64,000 nucleotides of DNA from Phycisphaerae bacterium (lineage in GTDB: Bacteria > Planctomycetota > Phycisphaerae > UBA1845 > Fen-1342), in assembly GCA_030428945.1 (NCBI GenBank), contig JAUIEC010000004.1:186001-250000 (forward strand), read 5' to 3'. The notes beneath the pieces were generated by a model that was given only the letters and a program-made list of their open reading frames with translations, was not told the origin of the DNA and did not search any database. Each line of letters opens with the position of its first letter. Within the stretch, counting starts at the first letter, position 1. Positions 42,282-51,005 of the stretch are shown piece by piece. Position numbers and translations under genes: made by a program.

Positions 42282-44017
42282 ACACCGACGCCCCGCGGCA
42301 GGTCCCTCGCGATGCGCTCGCCGCGGCCTTCTTCTTCGGACTGCTGATCCTGGTCAGCCACGGCCGCAGTCTCGACTACGGCCTGTTCCTCGATGACCTG
42401 GCACATTACGAGCAACTGCGGGCGGCCGACTGGTCGCTGCGCGGGCTGGTCGACGCCTGCCGGCTGGAACTGGTCGGCGGGGCGGTCGAACTGTGGTGGC
42501 TGCCGGAGACGACGCTGCGGTTCTTCCGCCCGGTCGCGTTCGGGCTGATGAAGGTGGCGTACCTGCTCGGAGGGTGGTCGCCGGTCGCCGGGCACGTCGC
42601 TTCGCTGCTCTGGCATACCGTGGTCTGCTGGCTGCTCTGGTGTCTGCTGGCCCGCTGCACGGGACGCGACCGGCTGAGCTGGTTCGTCGTCGCGCTGTTC
42701 GCCATCCACCCCGCCCACGTCGGCACCGTGCAGTGGATCGCTTCCCAGACCGAACTGATCGTGACCGCCTTCCTGCTGGCAGCCCTGCTGGCGATGGATC
42801 GCGTGCGCGGCTGGAGCCGTCCGCCGGCCGCCCGACGCTGGCCGTGGGTGCTGGTCGCGCTGGTGTGTTACGCCCTGGCGCTTGGCTGCCGCGAGAATGC
42901 GATCCTGCTGCCGGGCGTCGTGCTGGCGGTCGACCTGCTCCATCGCCGGGCGACGCTGCTGCGGGCCTGGCCGGTATACCTGGGCCTGGGGGCGCTGGCC
43001 GCCGGTTACCTCGTGCTGCGGGACAGCTACCTGGGCGGGCTCAGTCTGCCGCCGCGTCCGTATGTCGTCGCGCCGAGCGAGCCCGACTTCATCGCCTACG
43101 TCTTCGACAAGTTCTGCTACTACCTGCTGGGCGAGTTCCTGGCCGTGCCGTGCGTGCCGATCGGCGGGCTGCCGTACCTGCGGGCCCATCCGCTGGCGTT
43201 CTACGGGGCGGCGGCCGGACTGGTGCTGCTGCTGGCCTGGGGTGGCTGGCGTCGTCGTGGTCAGCCGCTCTTCACGCTCGGCGCCGCCAGCCTGCTGGGT
43301 TTCGTCGCCCCGGTGCTGCCGGCCTTCGAGAGCCCGCACCACCTGTACCTGCCGGGCATTGGTGCCATCCTGATCATCGGCAGCCTGCTGATCCCCCGGC
43401 CGGAGAGCGGCCGTCTGCGACGCGGGGTCGCGCCGCTGGTCATCGGGCTGACGCTGGTGGTCTTCGTCACGCTGACGCATTTCTCGGGGCTGGCGATCGA
43501 GGCGGCCGGGCGGGTCGAGGATCGCGTGATTGCCGAGATGGCCGCGCACCCGGAGCGGATCGAGGATGGAGACACGCTGCTGGTAGCCAATCTGCCGCTG
43601 ATTGCGCACTACGCGCGGCTGGGGGTGGAGCAGGCGACCGGACGCCGCAACCTGCGGGTGGTGGCCCTGACCTGGTCGCCGAGCCTGCTGGGCGTCCGCG
43701 GGGGCGCGGAACTGGAGTGGGTCGACCCGCGGACGATCATCTGCCGGGTTGAACCCGAACGGTACTTCGCCGGTCCGGTCGGCCGGCTCGTGGCCGAGGC
43801 GCACGGGCGGGGCCTGCCGGATCTGCTCGCGCAGCCCTGGCGGACGGCGGACTTCACCGTCGAACTGGTCGAGGCCGATGCGGACGGGATCGCGGCGCTG
43901 CGGTTCCGTTTTGATCAACCGCCGGGGCGTTCAGGCGTACACTTGTTCTGGGGATCCCGGACGCGCTGGGCGGCCCCGATCGATGTGCTGCTGCCACCAG
44001 GGGCCGAAGGTGAATGA
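42278..44017 (+). CDS. GT-C type membrane protein, probable glycosyltransferase
   Basis: A 579-residue protein with about ten membrane helices and a soluble C-terminus of about 170 residues. The first loop holds the acidic LDYGLFLDDLAHYEQLR, followed by RFFRPVAFGLMK and FAIHPAHVGTVQWIASQTELI. This is the pattern of TMTC/PMT-like O-mannosyltransferases. No TPR repeats are present. GTG 42278 overlaps the upstream stop (GTGA), so the gene relies on coupling. The MEMO-family gene begins eight bases before its stop. Confidence 0.78.
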   Translation: MNTDAPRQVPRDALAAAFFFGLLILVSHGRSLDYGLFLDDLAHYEQLRAADWSLRGLVDACRLELVGGAVELWWLPETTLRFFRPVAFGLMKVAYLLGGWSPVAGHVASLLWHTVVCWLLWCLLARCTGRDRLSWFVVALFAIHPAHVGTVQWIASQTELIVTAFLLAALLAMDRVRGWSRPPAARRWPWVLVALVCYALALGCRENAILLPGVVLAVDLLHRRATLLRAWPVYLGLGALAAGYLVLRDSYLGGLSLPPRPYVVAPSEPDFIAYVFDKFCYYLLGEFLAVPCVPIGGLPYLRAHPLAFYGAAAGLVLLLAWGGWRRRGQPLFTLGAASLLGFVAPVLPAFESPHHLYLPGIGAILIIGSLLIPRPESGRLRRGVAPLVIGLTLVVFVTLTHFSGLAIEAAGRVEDRVIAEMAAHPERIEDGDTLLVANLPLIAHYARLGVEQATGRRNLRVVALTWSPSLLGVRGGAELEWVDPRTIICRVEPERYFAGPVGRLVAEAHGRGLPDLLAQPWRTADFTVELVEADADGIAALRFRFDQPPGRSGVHLFWGSRTRWAAPIDVLLPPGAEGE

Positions 44018-45212
44018 TGCGTCCCGGCCGCTTCCGGCCGTGCGAAGGATCGACGCCCGTCCGATGCCGCCCGACGAGGACGGGCAGCAGCGGTTCGTCT
44101 TCTATGATCCGAGCCTGATTTCCGAGGTGCAGTTGGCCCTGACCGGTCCGGGGTACTTCATCGTGATGCACCTGGACGGGCAGCACACGCTGGCGGACAT
44201 CGAGGAGGCCTTCCAGGAGTTCTTCAACGCCCGGGTGCCGGTCGACCAGGTGCTGGAACTGGTGCAGGTGCTCGACGATGCGATGTTCCTGGACAACGAC
44301 CGCTTCCGCGGGCAACTCGCGCGGCTGACGAGCGACTATCGCGCGGCCGAGGCCCGCGACAATTGCGCCCGCTGGCCGTCGCCCGAGGCGCTGCGGGTCG
44401 AGATCGATGCCGCGCTGGCGGCGGCCGACGGAGAACCGGTGCCGGGGCTGCGCGGCCTGATCGCGCCGCACCTGGACTATGAGCGTGGCAAGCCGTGCTA
44501 TGCGGCGGCGTATGCGGCGCTGCGCGGCTGCCCGGCCGTCCGGTACGTGATTCTGGGCACGAACCACTTTGGTCAGGGTTCCGCGACCGTCGCGACGGGC
44601 AAGGACTTCCGCACGCCGCTGGGGCTGGTGCCGAGCGACCGCGACCTGCTGCAGCGGATCGAAGCCCGCGTGGGTGATTTGTGCGTCAACGAGTTCGATC
44701 ACGATCGCGAGCATTCGATCGAACTGCAGGTGCACCTGCTGCAGCATGTCTGTCCGGGGCCGTTCGAGATGCTGGGGTTGTTGATTCCCGATCCGTCGGG
44801 CCCCGGCGGGACGCTGCCGCCGCTTGAGGACGGGCCCGACCTGGCGGATGTGCTGGAGGCGCTGCGGGCGGAACTGGCGGCCGACGGCAAGCCGACGGTG
44901 GTGATCGCGAGCGCAGACCTGAGCCATGTCGGGCAGTCGTTCGGCGATCCGCGCCCGACGACCGACGAGTTCCTGGCCGAGGTCGGCCGGAGTGACCGGG
45001 CGCATCTGGACCTGCTGGCCGCCCGGCGCGAGGAGGAATTCGTCCGTCGGGTGGGTGAGGCGCACAACCCGACCCGGATCTGCAGCGTCGGCAACCTGTA
45101 CGCGCTGCTGCGCGTGCTGCCGGAGGCCGAGTGCCGGATTCTCCGGTATCACCAGGCGGTCGATCGTCTGGCGGAGACGCATGTCACGTGTGCCGCGGGG
45201 GTCGTGATCTAG
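44010..45212 (+). CDS. MEMO1-family protein (AmmeMemoRadiSam protein B) with N-terminal PqqD-like segment
   Basis: A 400-residue protein. Residues about 30-115 (DPSLISEVQLALTGPGYFIVMHLDGQHTLADIEEAFQEFF) resemble a PqqD-type winged helix. Residues about 140-400 are the MEMO domain, with LIAPHLDYERGKPCYAAAYAAL, VILGTNHFGQG, TPLGLVPSD, DREHSIELQVHLLQ and IASADLSHVG; the metal-ligand histidines and aspartate are kept. Members often sit with a radical SAM enzyme and AMMECR1, but neither is nearby. GTG 44010 is chosen because AVRRIDARP aligns with the family N-terminus; ATG 44064 is the alternative. It overlaps the GT-C gene by eight bases. Confidence 0.85.
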   Translation: MNDASRPLPAVRRIDARPMPPDEDGQQRFVFYDPSLISEVQLALTGPGYFIVMHLDGQHTLADIEEAFQEFFNARVPVDQVLELVQVLDDAMFLDNDRFRGQLARLTSDYRAAEARDNCARWPSPEALRVEIDAALAAADGEPVPGLRGLIAPHLDYERGKPCYAAAYAALRGCPAVRYVILGTNHFGQGSATVATGKDFRTPLGLVPSDRDLLQRIEARVGDLCVNEFDHDREHSIELQVHLLQHVCPGPFEMLGLLIPDPSGPGGTLPPLEDGPDLADVLEALRAELAADGKPTVVIASADLSHVGQSFGDPRPTTDEFLAEVGRSDRAHLDLLAARREEEFVRRVGEAHNPTRICSVGNLYALLRVLPEAECRILRYHQAVDRLAETHVTCAAGVVI

Positions 45213-45738
45213 GCGGTTTCGCTGGCGGTGCGCGGCCGTTTCTTCGGGTGATCGATCGTTGTGGATCGCCTCCGCCGACCTCGTGTATCCGCCGCGACGG
45301 GTGGGGCCGGTGGGCCTCGACGCCGGTCGAGTCCGAAAATCCCGCGTCCAAATCCCTTGATGGATTGGGTTTACCGCAACTTCAGGTGTTTACCCGCTTA
45401 CGCGGTTCCGGCCTGGCACGGAAAATGAACTTGGGTGGGGGGGACCCCGGGGACAAACGCCGTCCGCGCACGCGAAACCTGACCGGCCGGTGCGATGGAA
45501 TGCGCGGGTTGCGCGGGGCCGGAACCGCCGCGTTCCCGCGAATTGCCCGTCGAACGTCCGCGAACTCGGCGACATCGAGGTCTCGCTGGAAACCTCGGAA
45601 CCGTACTTCGTCGCGTGAACCGGGACACCGGCACAGGCTCCTTGGCGACGGATCGGCTGGCGGAGAAAAAAGGGCGGAAGCGTGGAGCAGGGCGATCCCG
45701 CCCGGTGTCCACGCTTCCTGGCTCCCTCGCTCCCAAAG
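45213..45738. other. Non-coding region, 526 bases, between convergent transcription units
   Basis: No credible gene on either strand; the open frames here are low-complexity and lack family motifs. The DNA around 45340-45440 is less GC-rich than the flanks. Two GGCTCCCTC-type octamers lie at the right end (about 45719-45734), just past the stop of the PilZ gene. I see no clear terminator. Confidence 0.6.
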
Positions 45739-46530
45739 TCAGTGCGTGCGTTCGCGGCTGCCGCTGCGATGGTTGGCGCTGCTGCGGTGGAAACGCTGCA
45801 CGCAGCGCGCCAGGCGACCCAGCACGCTGCGGCCTTCCTGCGTCACCTCGAGCCCGACGAACTGCGTCGCCAGGCACTGCAGACCGCTCTCGTCACGCCG
45901 CGCGCCACGATAGTAGGCATCGAGCATCACCGGCGGACGCCCGTCCGGCAGATGCAGTTCAAGACCCACGACCTGGTCGGCCGGCCAGTCCGGCGCGGTC
46001 GCGTCACCCAGCCGGATCAGCGTGCCCCCGCACGAGAGGTCCAGGCAGTCACCGCCCCAGACACTGAGCGCCTGCGTCTGCGCTTCGATCCGGGCGTTGA
46101 CCCCGCCCGGCCAGAGCGTCGCCCGCACGTTCGTCCCCGACGGAATGACCGTGCGGTAATACGCCCGCCGCTGCAGTTCGATCAGCGACTCCGGCCAGCG
46201 GTAGCGGATCGCCGGGATGTTCTCGCCCCCGTTGATGCAGAAGCGACCCTTGGCCTCGATCACCGACGCGAACATCAGCTTGCGGCTCTTGTGACGAAAG
46301 CTGATCCCGACATGCTGCCCGGGTTCGATCGGCGGAGGCTCGGTCCCGTGCGTCTCCTGGAAGTCGAGCACGAAGAAGCGGTGGTCCGCGTCCCGCTCAA
46401 GGAAACGACTCTTGAACGTGTACCAGGCGTCGTCCAGCCGGACCGAAATCACCGCCAGGGCCCGCTCGGCCACGGCGTTCGCGAGGATCTCCCCAGCTTC
46501 CGGCCCGTCCAGAATCCTTCGTGGTCTCAT
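45739..46530 (-). CDS. PilZ-domain, YcgR-like c-di-GMP effector (third of three)
   Basis: A 263-residue protein. Residues about 20-115 fit a YcgR-type N-terminal barrel (ALAVISVRLDDAWYTFKSRFLE). Residues about 120-245 are a PilZ domain, with the arginine motif RRAYYR near 122 and DLSCGG near 163, the two signature c-di-GMP contacts. A PilZ protein binds c-di-GMP and usually alters motility, adhesion or polysaccharide output. ATG 46530 starts 12 bases past the stop of the previous PilZ-like gene. Confidence 0.82.
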   Translation of the reverse strand: MRPRRILDGPEAGEILANAVAERALAVISVRLDDAWYTFKSRFLERDADHRFFVLDFQETHGTEPPPIEPGQHVGISFRHKSRKLMFASVIEAKGRFCINGGENIPAIRYRWPESLIELQRRAYYRTVIPSGTNVRATLWPGGVNARIEAQTQALSVWGGDCLDLSCGGTLIRLGDATAPDWPADQVVGLELHLPDGRPPVMLDAYYRGARRDESGLQCLATQFVGLEVTQEGRSVLGRLARCVQRFHRSSANHRSGSRERTH

Positions 46531-46541
46531 CGTGCACCGTC

Positions 46542-47246
46542 CTAGTCTGTCAGGTTGATCGTCATTTCCGCCAGGCACGCCCGCAGCCGCTGCAGATCCT
46601 CGGCCGCTCCCGCATCGCCCTGCACGTCGAACTCGACGCCCAGGCTGGTCTGATCGTTCTTGCGATCCAGGTCCTTCGAACACAGCACGCCCGGCAGTTC
46701 GAAGTCGCCCTCGAATCCCGGCAGTTCGAACCGCACCCGCACACGGTCCCCCACCAGCGCGACCGCGTTGCACGCGTCGTCCGGCAGGTTGGCCGCCAGG
46801 CCGCTTCCGCTGATGCTCGACAACAGCCCGAGGAATCCCTGTCCCTCGTCGTTGAAGAAGAAACGGGCCTGGGCCGCGATCGTCGCGTTGGTCCGTTCAA
46901 ACCGGCGGCGGTTGACCACCGTGATCGTCTCCGGCTCCGAGAACAGGATCCGGGCCGGCGGCCCGTCACCGCACTCGATCAGGGTGCTGGTGAACAGGTA
47001 AAGCTGATCCGACAGGTTCACCCGGGCATCGAAGTACAGCCCGATCAGGGTGTCCGGCTGCAGGTCCGCCGGGGCGTCGATCAGTTCGGCCGCCAGCAGG
47101 TCGCCGTCGCGTTCGACCAGGCGGGCCCGCAGTTCGGCCAGGTCGTCGCCGCGGCCCATCTCGAGCAGGAACTCGGGCTGCTGCCGCAGCGCCTGTTCCA
47201 GGATTCGCGCCGCCTGTCGATGGGGCAGTTCCAGGGCAACTCTCAT
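46542..47246 (-). CDS. YcgR/PilZ-like protein (second of three)
   Basis: A 234-residue protein with the same two-barrel plan. The N-terminal half (HRQAARILEQALRQQPEFLLEM; LIGLYFDARVNLSDQLYLFTSTLIE) fits a YcgR-N fold. The second half holds RRRFERTNATI near 114 in the arginine-motif position and LSSISGSGL near 144 where D-x-S-x-x-G is expected. The Asp is replaced by Ser, so c-di-GMP affinity may be reduced. Its ATG overlaps the stop of the first gene by 4 bases. Confidence 0.75.
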   Translation of the reverse strand: MRVALELPHRQAARILEQALRQQPEFLLEMGRGDDLAELRARLVERDGDLLAAELIDAPADLQPDTLIGLYFDARVNLSDQLYLFTSTLIECGDGPPARILFSEPETITVVNRRRFERTNATIAAQARFFFNDEGQGFLGLLSSISGSGLAANLPDDACNAVALVGDRVRVRFELPGFEGDFELPGVLCSKDLDRKNDQTSLGVEFDVQGDAGAAEDLQRLRACLAEMTINLTD

Positions 47247-47962
47247 CCGCGATTCTCCTGCGCCGCCCCGTCGTCCGCATACGCGGCGCCCAGGCAGCGG
47301 TCGATCTCCTCTAATTGTTCCAAATACGCGGCGTTGTCGTCGGTCGCGTAGAAACTCCAGCCCTGCAGGATCTCGCCGTTCGGCAGGTTCTGCAGATACG
47401 CCAGACGGGCCGCGAACTCGAAGAGCCGGGGCGAACCCGGCAGCGCGAACTCGATCCAGTGCGGCTGGCCGCCGCGACACCCGGGCGGCGTCTTCCGCCG
47501 GCTGCGCACCGCCAGCCCGCCGATCGAGACATTCCGCAGCCTGGCCACGAAGGTCTCACCGCGGTCGTACATGTTCGTCAGCCGGACCGTGACCGGCAGG
47601 CCGTCCGGCATCTCGATCCGTGCCTCGCGCCGCATGTCGCGCCGCACCAGTCGCAACGGCACCTGCACGGCCCAGACATCATCCGGGCGCGGCGGAACCG
47701 GCAGGACCACCGTACGGAACGCGACCCAGGCATCCTCGTGGGCAAAGGCGATCTCGACCCGCTCGTCGTCCGCGATTCGCACCTCGTCCTCGAGCCGGCC
47801 GAGCAGGTACAGCCGCCGGCCCTCGATCCGCAGCAGGGCGGCCGTGGCGTGCGGCCGCGGCCCCGGCCCGCAGGGCGCCACCCGCACCTGCGTGCGACGG
47901 GCACAGGCCTCGTGCAGCAGGGCGATCTGCGTCCGCCAGCGATGATCAATCGGTACGGCCAA
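47243..47962 (-). CDS. PilZ-domain protein (first of three)
   Basis: A 239-residue protein with an N-terminal barrel (TAALLRIEGRRLYLLGRLED) and a PilZ domain: RRDMRREARIEM near 106 and NVSIGG near 144. In N-x-S-x-x-G the usual Asp is Asn, a tolerated change in the family. The start is taken as TTG 47962 because AAGGGG lies five bases upstream and no in-frame ATG or GTG is close. The three genes form one operon and share little sequence beyond the fold. Confidence 0.78.
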   Translation of the reverse strand: MAVPIDHRWRTQIALLHEACARRTQVRVAPCGPGPRPHATAALLRIEGRRLYLLGRLEDEVRIADDERVEIAFAHEDAWVAFRTVVLPVPPRPDDVWAVQVPLRLVRRDMRREARIEMPDGLPVTVRLTNMYDRGETFVARLRNVSIGGLAVRSRRKTPPGCRGGQPHWIEFALPGSPRLFEFAARLAYLQNLPNGEILQGWSFYATDDNAAYLEQLEEIDRCLGAAYADDGAAQENRG

Positions 47963-48314
47963 CGGGGCCCCTTCACGGAAGCCGGACTCGGAGGAACGTT
48001 CGGTACCCGTTCCCTTGTTCGTCCCCCCGTCCGGGCTACTTGATCAGGCGTGCGACCGCGCGTCGGCCGGCCCCGATAAGGCATCGTCATCGCGAGCGCC
48101 TATCGGGCCTCGCTCGTGCGTGCGTCCCGAAAGATGCCGCCGACCGGGGGCCGGGCGAGCGGGGCAGGTGTTTCCGGGCCTGCCGGACGGGTCGGCGACA
48201 ACTTGCGAGATCGGCGTCGCCGCGACCGGCCAGGCACTGATAACGCCTGTCGGCCCGGGCGGTGACGGTCGCCAGGCGGGCGGGTACACTCGCAGCCGCA
48301 ATGCGGAGCTGCGT
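47963..48314. other. Non-coding divergent region between the PilZ operon and the YfcE-like gene
   Basis: No gene is seen. It holds a 9-10 base-pair stem with one bulge (48072-48082 with 48098-48107, CCGATA pairing with TATCGG), which would lie in the leader of the PilZ operon, and a promoter for the plus-strand gene at 48262-48290. The structure does not match the c-di-GMP riboswitch consensus. Confidence 0.5.
48262..48290 (+). promoter_or_regulatory. Candidate promoter for the YfcE-like gene
   Basis: GTGACG (48262-48267), 17 bases, TACACT (48285-48290). The leader would be about 17 nt and carries GGAG at 48305-48308, six bases before GTG 48315. Confidence 0.5.
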
Positions 48315-48797
48315 GTGCGGATTGGCCTGATCTCAGACACCCACGATCGTCTCCCGACCCTGCGGGCCGCCCTGGATCTGTTCCAGGCCCGCGGGATCAC
48401 GACGCTGATCCACCCCGGCGACATCATCGCGCCCTTCGCCGCCCGCCCGCTGGCGGACTACGAGGGGCAGGTGCTGGTCACGTACGGCAACAACGACGGC
48501 GAGCGGGCCGGCCTGAAGCAGGTACTGCCGCAGATCGTGGACGGTCCGCTGTTCGTGGAACTGGCGGGCCGGCGCCTGCTGGTGCATCACTTCATCGAGT
48601 GGTGCCAGCCCGCGGACCTGGCGCGGGCGGAGATCGTGATTACCGGGCATACGCACGAGTACGGTTGCCACGAAGTGGATGGCCGCCTGCAGATCAACCC
48701 GGGAGAATGCTGTGGCTGGGTCACCGGGCGGGCGACGATTGCGATTCTCGACCTGGCGACGAAGACGGTTGAGCAGATTGTGCTTGGCAGCGACTGA
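48315..48797 (+). CDS. YfcE/MJ0936-type metallophosphodiesterase
   Basis: A 160-residue calcineurin-like phosphodiesterase of normal length. The metal ligands are all present: SDTHD (residues 8-12), HPGDII, GNND, LLVHH and GHTHEYG. A CGWVTGRAT stretch lies near the end. Relatives hydrolyse 2',3'-cyclic nucleotides or model diesters, and the true substrate is unknown. GTG 48315 is the start, since VRIGLISDTHD matches the family N-terminus and GGAG is correctly spaced. The PEGA lipoprotein gene follows 12 bases later, so they are likely cotranscribed. Confidence 0.88.
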   Translation: MRIGLISDTHDRLPTLRAALDLFQARGITTLIHPGDIIAPFAARPLADYEGQVLVTYGNNDGERAGLKQVLPQIVDGPLFVELAGRRLLVHHFIEWCQPADLARAEIVITGHTHEYGCHEVDGRLQINPGECCGWVTGRATIAILDLATKTVEQIVLGSD

Positions 48798-48809
48798 AGG
48801 AGTCTGACC

Positions 48810-49241
48810 GTGCGAAGAAACTCGGACCGGATGCAGGTGCTGGTAGTCGGCCTGGTGACCCTGGGGCTGACCGGCTGCGTCGAACGGACCCTGACGATCA
48901 ACACCGAACCGCCCGGGGCCCGGGTGCTGCTGAATGACGAAGAGGTCGGGATCAGTCCCGTCCGGGTCGCGTTCCTCTGGTACGGCGACTACGACATCGT
49001 CCTTCGCAAGGACGGTTACGAGACCCTCAAGACGCACCACCACATCGATGCACCCTGGTACCAGATCGCCCCGATCGATTTCGTCTCCGAAACCCTGGTC
49101 CCGGGCACCATCCACGACGACCACGTCGCCCCGACCTTCACGCTGACCCCGCTCGTCTCACCCCCGGCCGACGAAGTCGTCCAGCGGGCGATCCAACTCC
49201 GCGAACGAGCCCTGTTCGAAGGCGCCGTATCCGCGCCGTGA
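48810..49241 (+). CDS. PEGA-domain lipoprotein
   Basis: A 143-residue lipoprotein. The signal ends in a lipobox (VTLGLTGC, Cys about 23). Residues about 26-75 form a PEGA domain: TLTINTEPPGARVLLNDEEVGISPVRVAFLWYGDYDIVLRKDGYE, matching the PEGA surface-protein fold. The tail is Pro-rich with a charged helix at the end. GTG 48810 has GAAGGAG seven bases upstream. A role in envelope structure is inferred from the fold only. Confidence 0.87.
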   Translation: MRRNSDRMQVLVVGLVTLGLTGCVERTLTINTEPPGARVLLNDEEVGISPVRVAFLWYGDYDIVLRKDGYETLKTHHHIDAPWYQIAPIDFVSETLVPGTIHDDHVAPTFTLTPLVSPPADEVVQRAIQLRERALFEGAVSAP

Positions 49242-49334
49242 ATACACGGTGAAAACGTGAAAGTGTGAAGGAGCGAAAATGCTCATCCTGCCAAGCGTGT
49301 TCGCGATCCCCAATCGTCTTCTTCGGAGTACGCC

Positions 49335-50840
49335 GTGACACTTACCCGATGGGCCTGCGCTGCAGTCGCCTTTTGCGTACCACAGCCGCTAGTTGCACAA
49401 GACTGCAACTCCAACGGCGTGCCGGACCAAACGGAGGCGGGAACTTGGTTCGGAAACACGACCTTGCGTGCTTCAGATGGCGGTTTCCGTGACCTCTTCG
49501 GGGCGGGACTCGCGATCAGTGGAAACTGGGCCGTAGTCGGCGCGTACTACAACGACGAATACGGGGTAAACGCCGGGGCTGCGTACGTCTTTCGGCACAC
49601 CGAGGGGAGCTGGAATGAACGTGTCCGCCTAGTGCCAGCCGACCCACGTCCAAGCCAGCACTTTGGCAGGGCCACTGCGATGGCAGGCGACCGGATGGTC
49701 GTCACCGCACGTCGCGACAGCGAACTGGCAACCGAATGTGGGGCAGCATACGTTTTCCACTACAACGGCCTTGAGTGGGTGCAGCAGGCCAAGCTCTACC
49801 CCGCCAATCCCCGAACCTTTCACGAGTTTGGACATGCTGCGGGCATGTCCCGCGATGTCATCGCGATCGGATCAACGAACGGCTCTTCTGTCCGCGTATT
49901 CAGGTGGGCGGGGGATGGTTGGGCACCTGAACAAAGTCTTGCCAGCGTCGGCGGGAACTTCTTTGGTCAGGCCATCGCGGTTTCGCCAGAGCGAATTGTC
50001 GTTGGTGCATACGGCGGCGACCTGCCGGAACTTGACGGTATCGGCGTAGCATACGTGTACTCACGGCAAGCCGGCTCGTGGGTCACCGAACAGATGCTGT
50101 TTGCGTCAGACGCCGTGCAATACGACTCCTTTGGGTGGTCAGTTGCAATCGATCACGATGTGATCGTTGTCGGAGCGGTGCGAGACGATGATCTTGGAGA
50201 CGCCTCCGGCTCGGCGTATGTGTTTCGGTACGTCAACGGAGCTTGGGTTGAAGAAGGGAAGCTGGTCGCGCCAGACGGGGCGCCGGGTGACCGGTTTGGA
50301 AGCGGTGTTGCTATAGAACGAAACTGGATTGTTGTCGGGGCACGTGCGCATGATTCGGGCGGTGCTATGGACAACGGGCGTGCGTATGCATTTCGCTACG
50401 ATGGAGTTACCTGGAACCATGTGGCAACGTTCGCCCCTCAGGCAACCGACTCGGCGGGCTTCGGCAGCAGTATCCGGCTTTCCGATGGGCGGTTACTCGC
50501 GAACTCCGTCGGCGATGGCGTCAACGGCGTCGACTCGGGTGCTGTTTTCACGTACCACCTCGGGCAAGACTGCAACCAGAACGATCAACCTGACGAGTGC
50601 GACATTGCGTCCGGTATTGCTTTGGACCTCAATGACAATGGGCTGCCGGATGCCTGCGAGATAGCTTGCCTGAGTGACTTGAACTCGGACGGAACCGTAA
50701 ACCTAACAGACCTGACACGTCTCTTGGGCGACTTTGGCAACCCTGGCCCGGAAGCCCCAGGAGATGCCGATGGGGACGGTGATACTGATCTCACTGATCT
50801 CGCCGCGTTGATTGCCGCGTTCGGTACGCAGTGTGGGTGA
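49335..50840 (+). CDS. Exported FG-GAP beta-propeller protein with dockerin-like C-terminus
   Basis: A 501-residue protein with a signal peptide (TRWACAAVAFCVPQPLVAQ). DCNSNGVPDQTE, a Ca-binding thrombospondin-3-like loop, follows at once. About seven propeller repeats of the FG-GAP/integrin type come next (FGAGLAISGNWAVVGAYYND, FGRATAMAGDRMVVTAR, FGWSVAIDHDVIVVGA, FGSGVAIERNWIVVGARA). The end has DCNQNDQPDECD, NDNGLPDACE and two dockerin-like units (DLNSDGTVNLTDLTRLLGDFG, DADGDGDTDLTDLAALIAAFG). GGAG precedes GTG 49335. Its base composition is visibly less GC-rich than the genes around it, and codons ending in A or T are frequent, which suggests recent acquisition. Confidence 0.87.
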   Translation: MTLTRWACAAVAFCVPQPLVAQDCNSNGVPDQTEAGTWFGNTTLRASDGGFRDLFGAGLAISGNWAVVGAYYNDEYGVNAGAAYVFRHTEGSWNERVRLVPADPRPSQHFGRATAMAGDRMVVTARRDSELATECGAAYVFHYNGLEWVQQAKLYPANPRTFHEFGHAAGMSRDVIAIGSTNGSSVRVFRWAGDGWAPEQSLASVGGNFFGQAIAVSPERIVVGAYGGDLPELDGIGVAYVYSRQAGSWVTEQMLFASDAVQYDSFGWSVAIDHDVIVVGAVRDDDLGDASGSAYVFRYVNGAWVEEGKLVAPDGAPGDRFGSGVAIERNWIVVGARAHDSGGAMDNGRAYAFRYDGVTWNHVATFAPQATDSAGFGSSIRLSDGRLLANSVGDGVNGVDSGAVFTYHLGQDCNQNDQPDECDIASGIALDLNDNGLPDACEIACLSDLNSDGTVNLTDLTRLLGDFGNPGPEAPGDADGDGDTDLTDLAALIAAFGTQCG

Positions 50841-51005
50841 CTGGCCAGCACCATCCAAACGGGCCCACCCGGGTCGGAACAAGTTCGCCATTGCTGCCAC
50901 GGGCATCCGAGGCAGAGAGCAGACGCCCACCAGCGTGCCGTTCGTCATGACCTTAGGCGTCGTCACGCGCAGTTCGACGCCGCTCTTATCTGCACAACGC
51001 TTAGT

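Noticed and set aside
45413..45432. Possible sigma54 promoter (TGGCACGGAAAATGAA)
   Set aside because: The -24 element is good, but the invariant GC at -12 reads GA, and no gene starts within a sensible distance downstream.
45213..45738. Several open frames of 60-190 codons crossing the gap
   Set aside because: All are Arg/Pro/Ala-rich, lack ribosome binding sites and show no family motif; the region is treated as non-coding.
47963..48250. Possible c-di-GMP riboswitch ahead of the PilZ operon
   Set aside because: Neither the conserved core of class I (GEMM) nor that of class II is visible; only a simple stem-loop is present.
49138..49341. Short minus-strand open frame between the PEGA and FG-GAP genes
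   Set aside because: Basic, low-complexity product with no start signal, overlapping the end of the PEGA gene.
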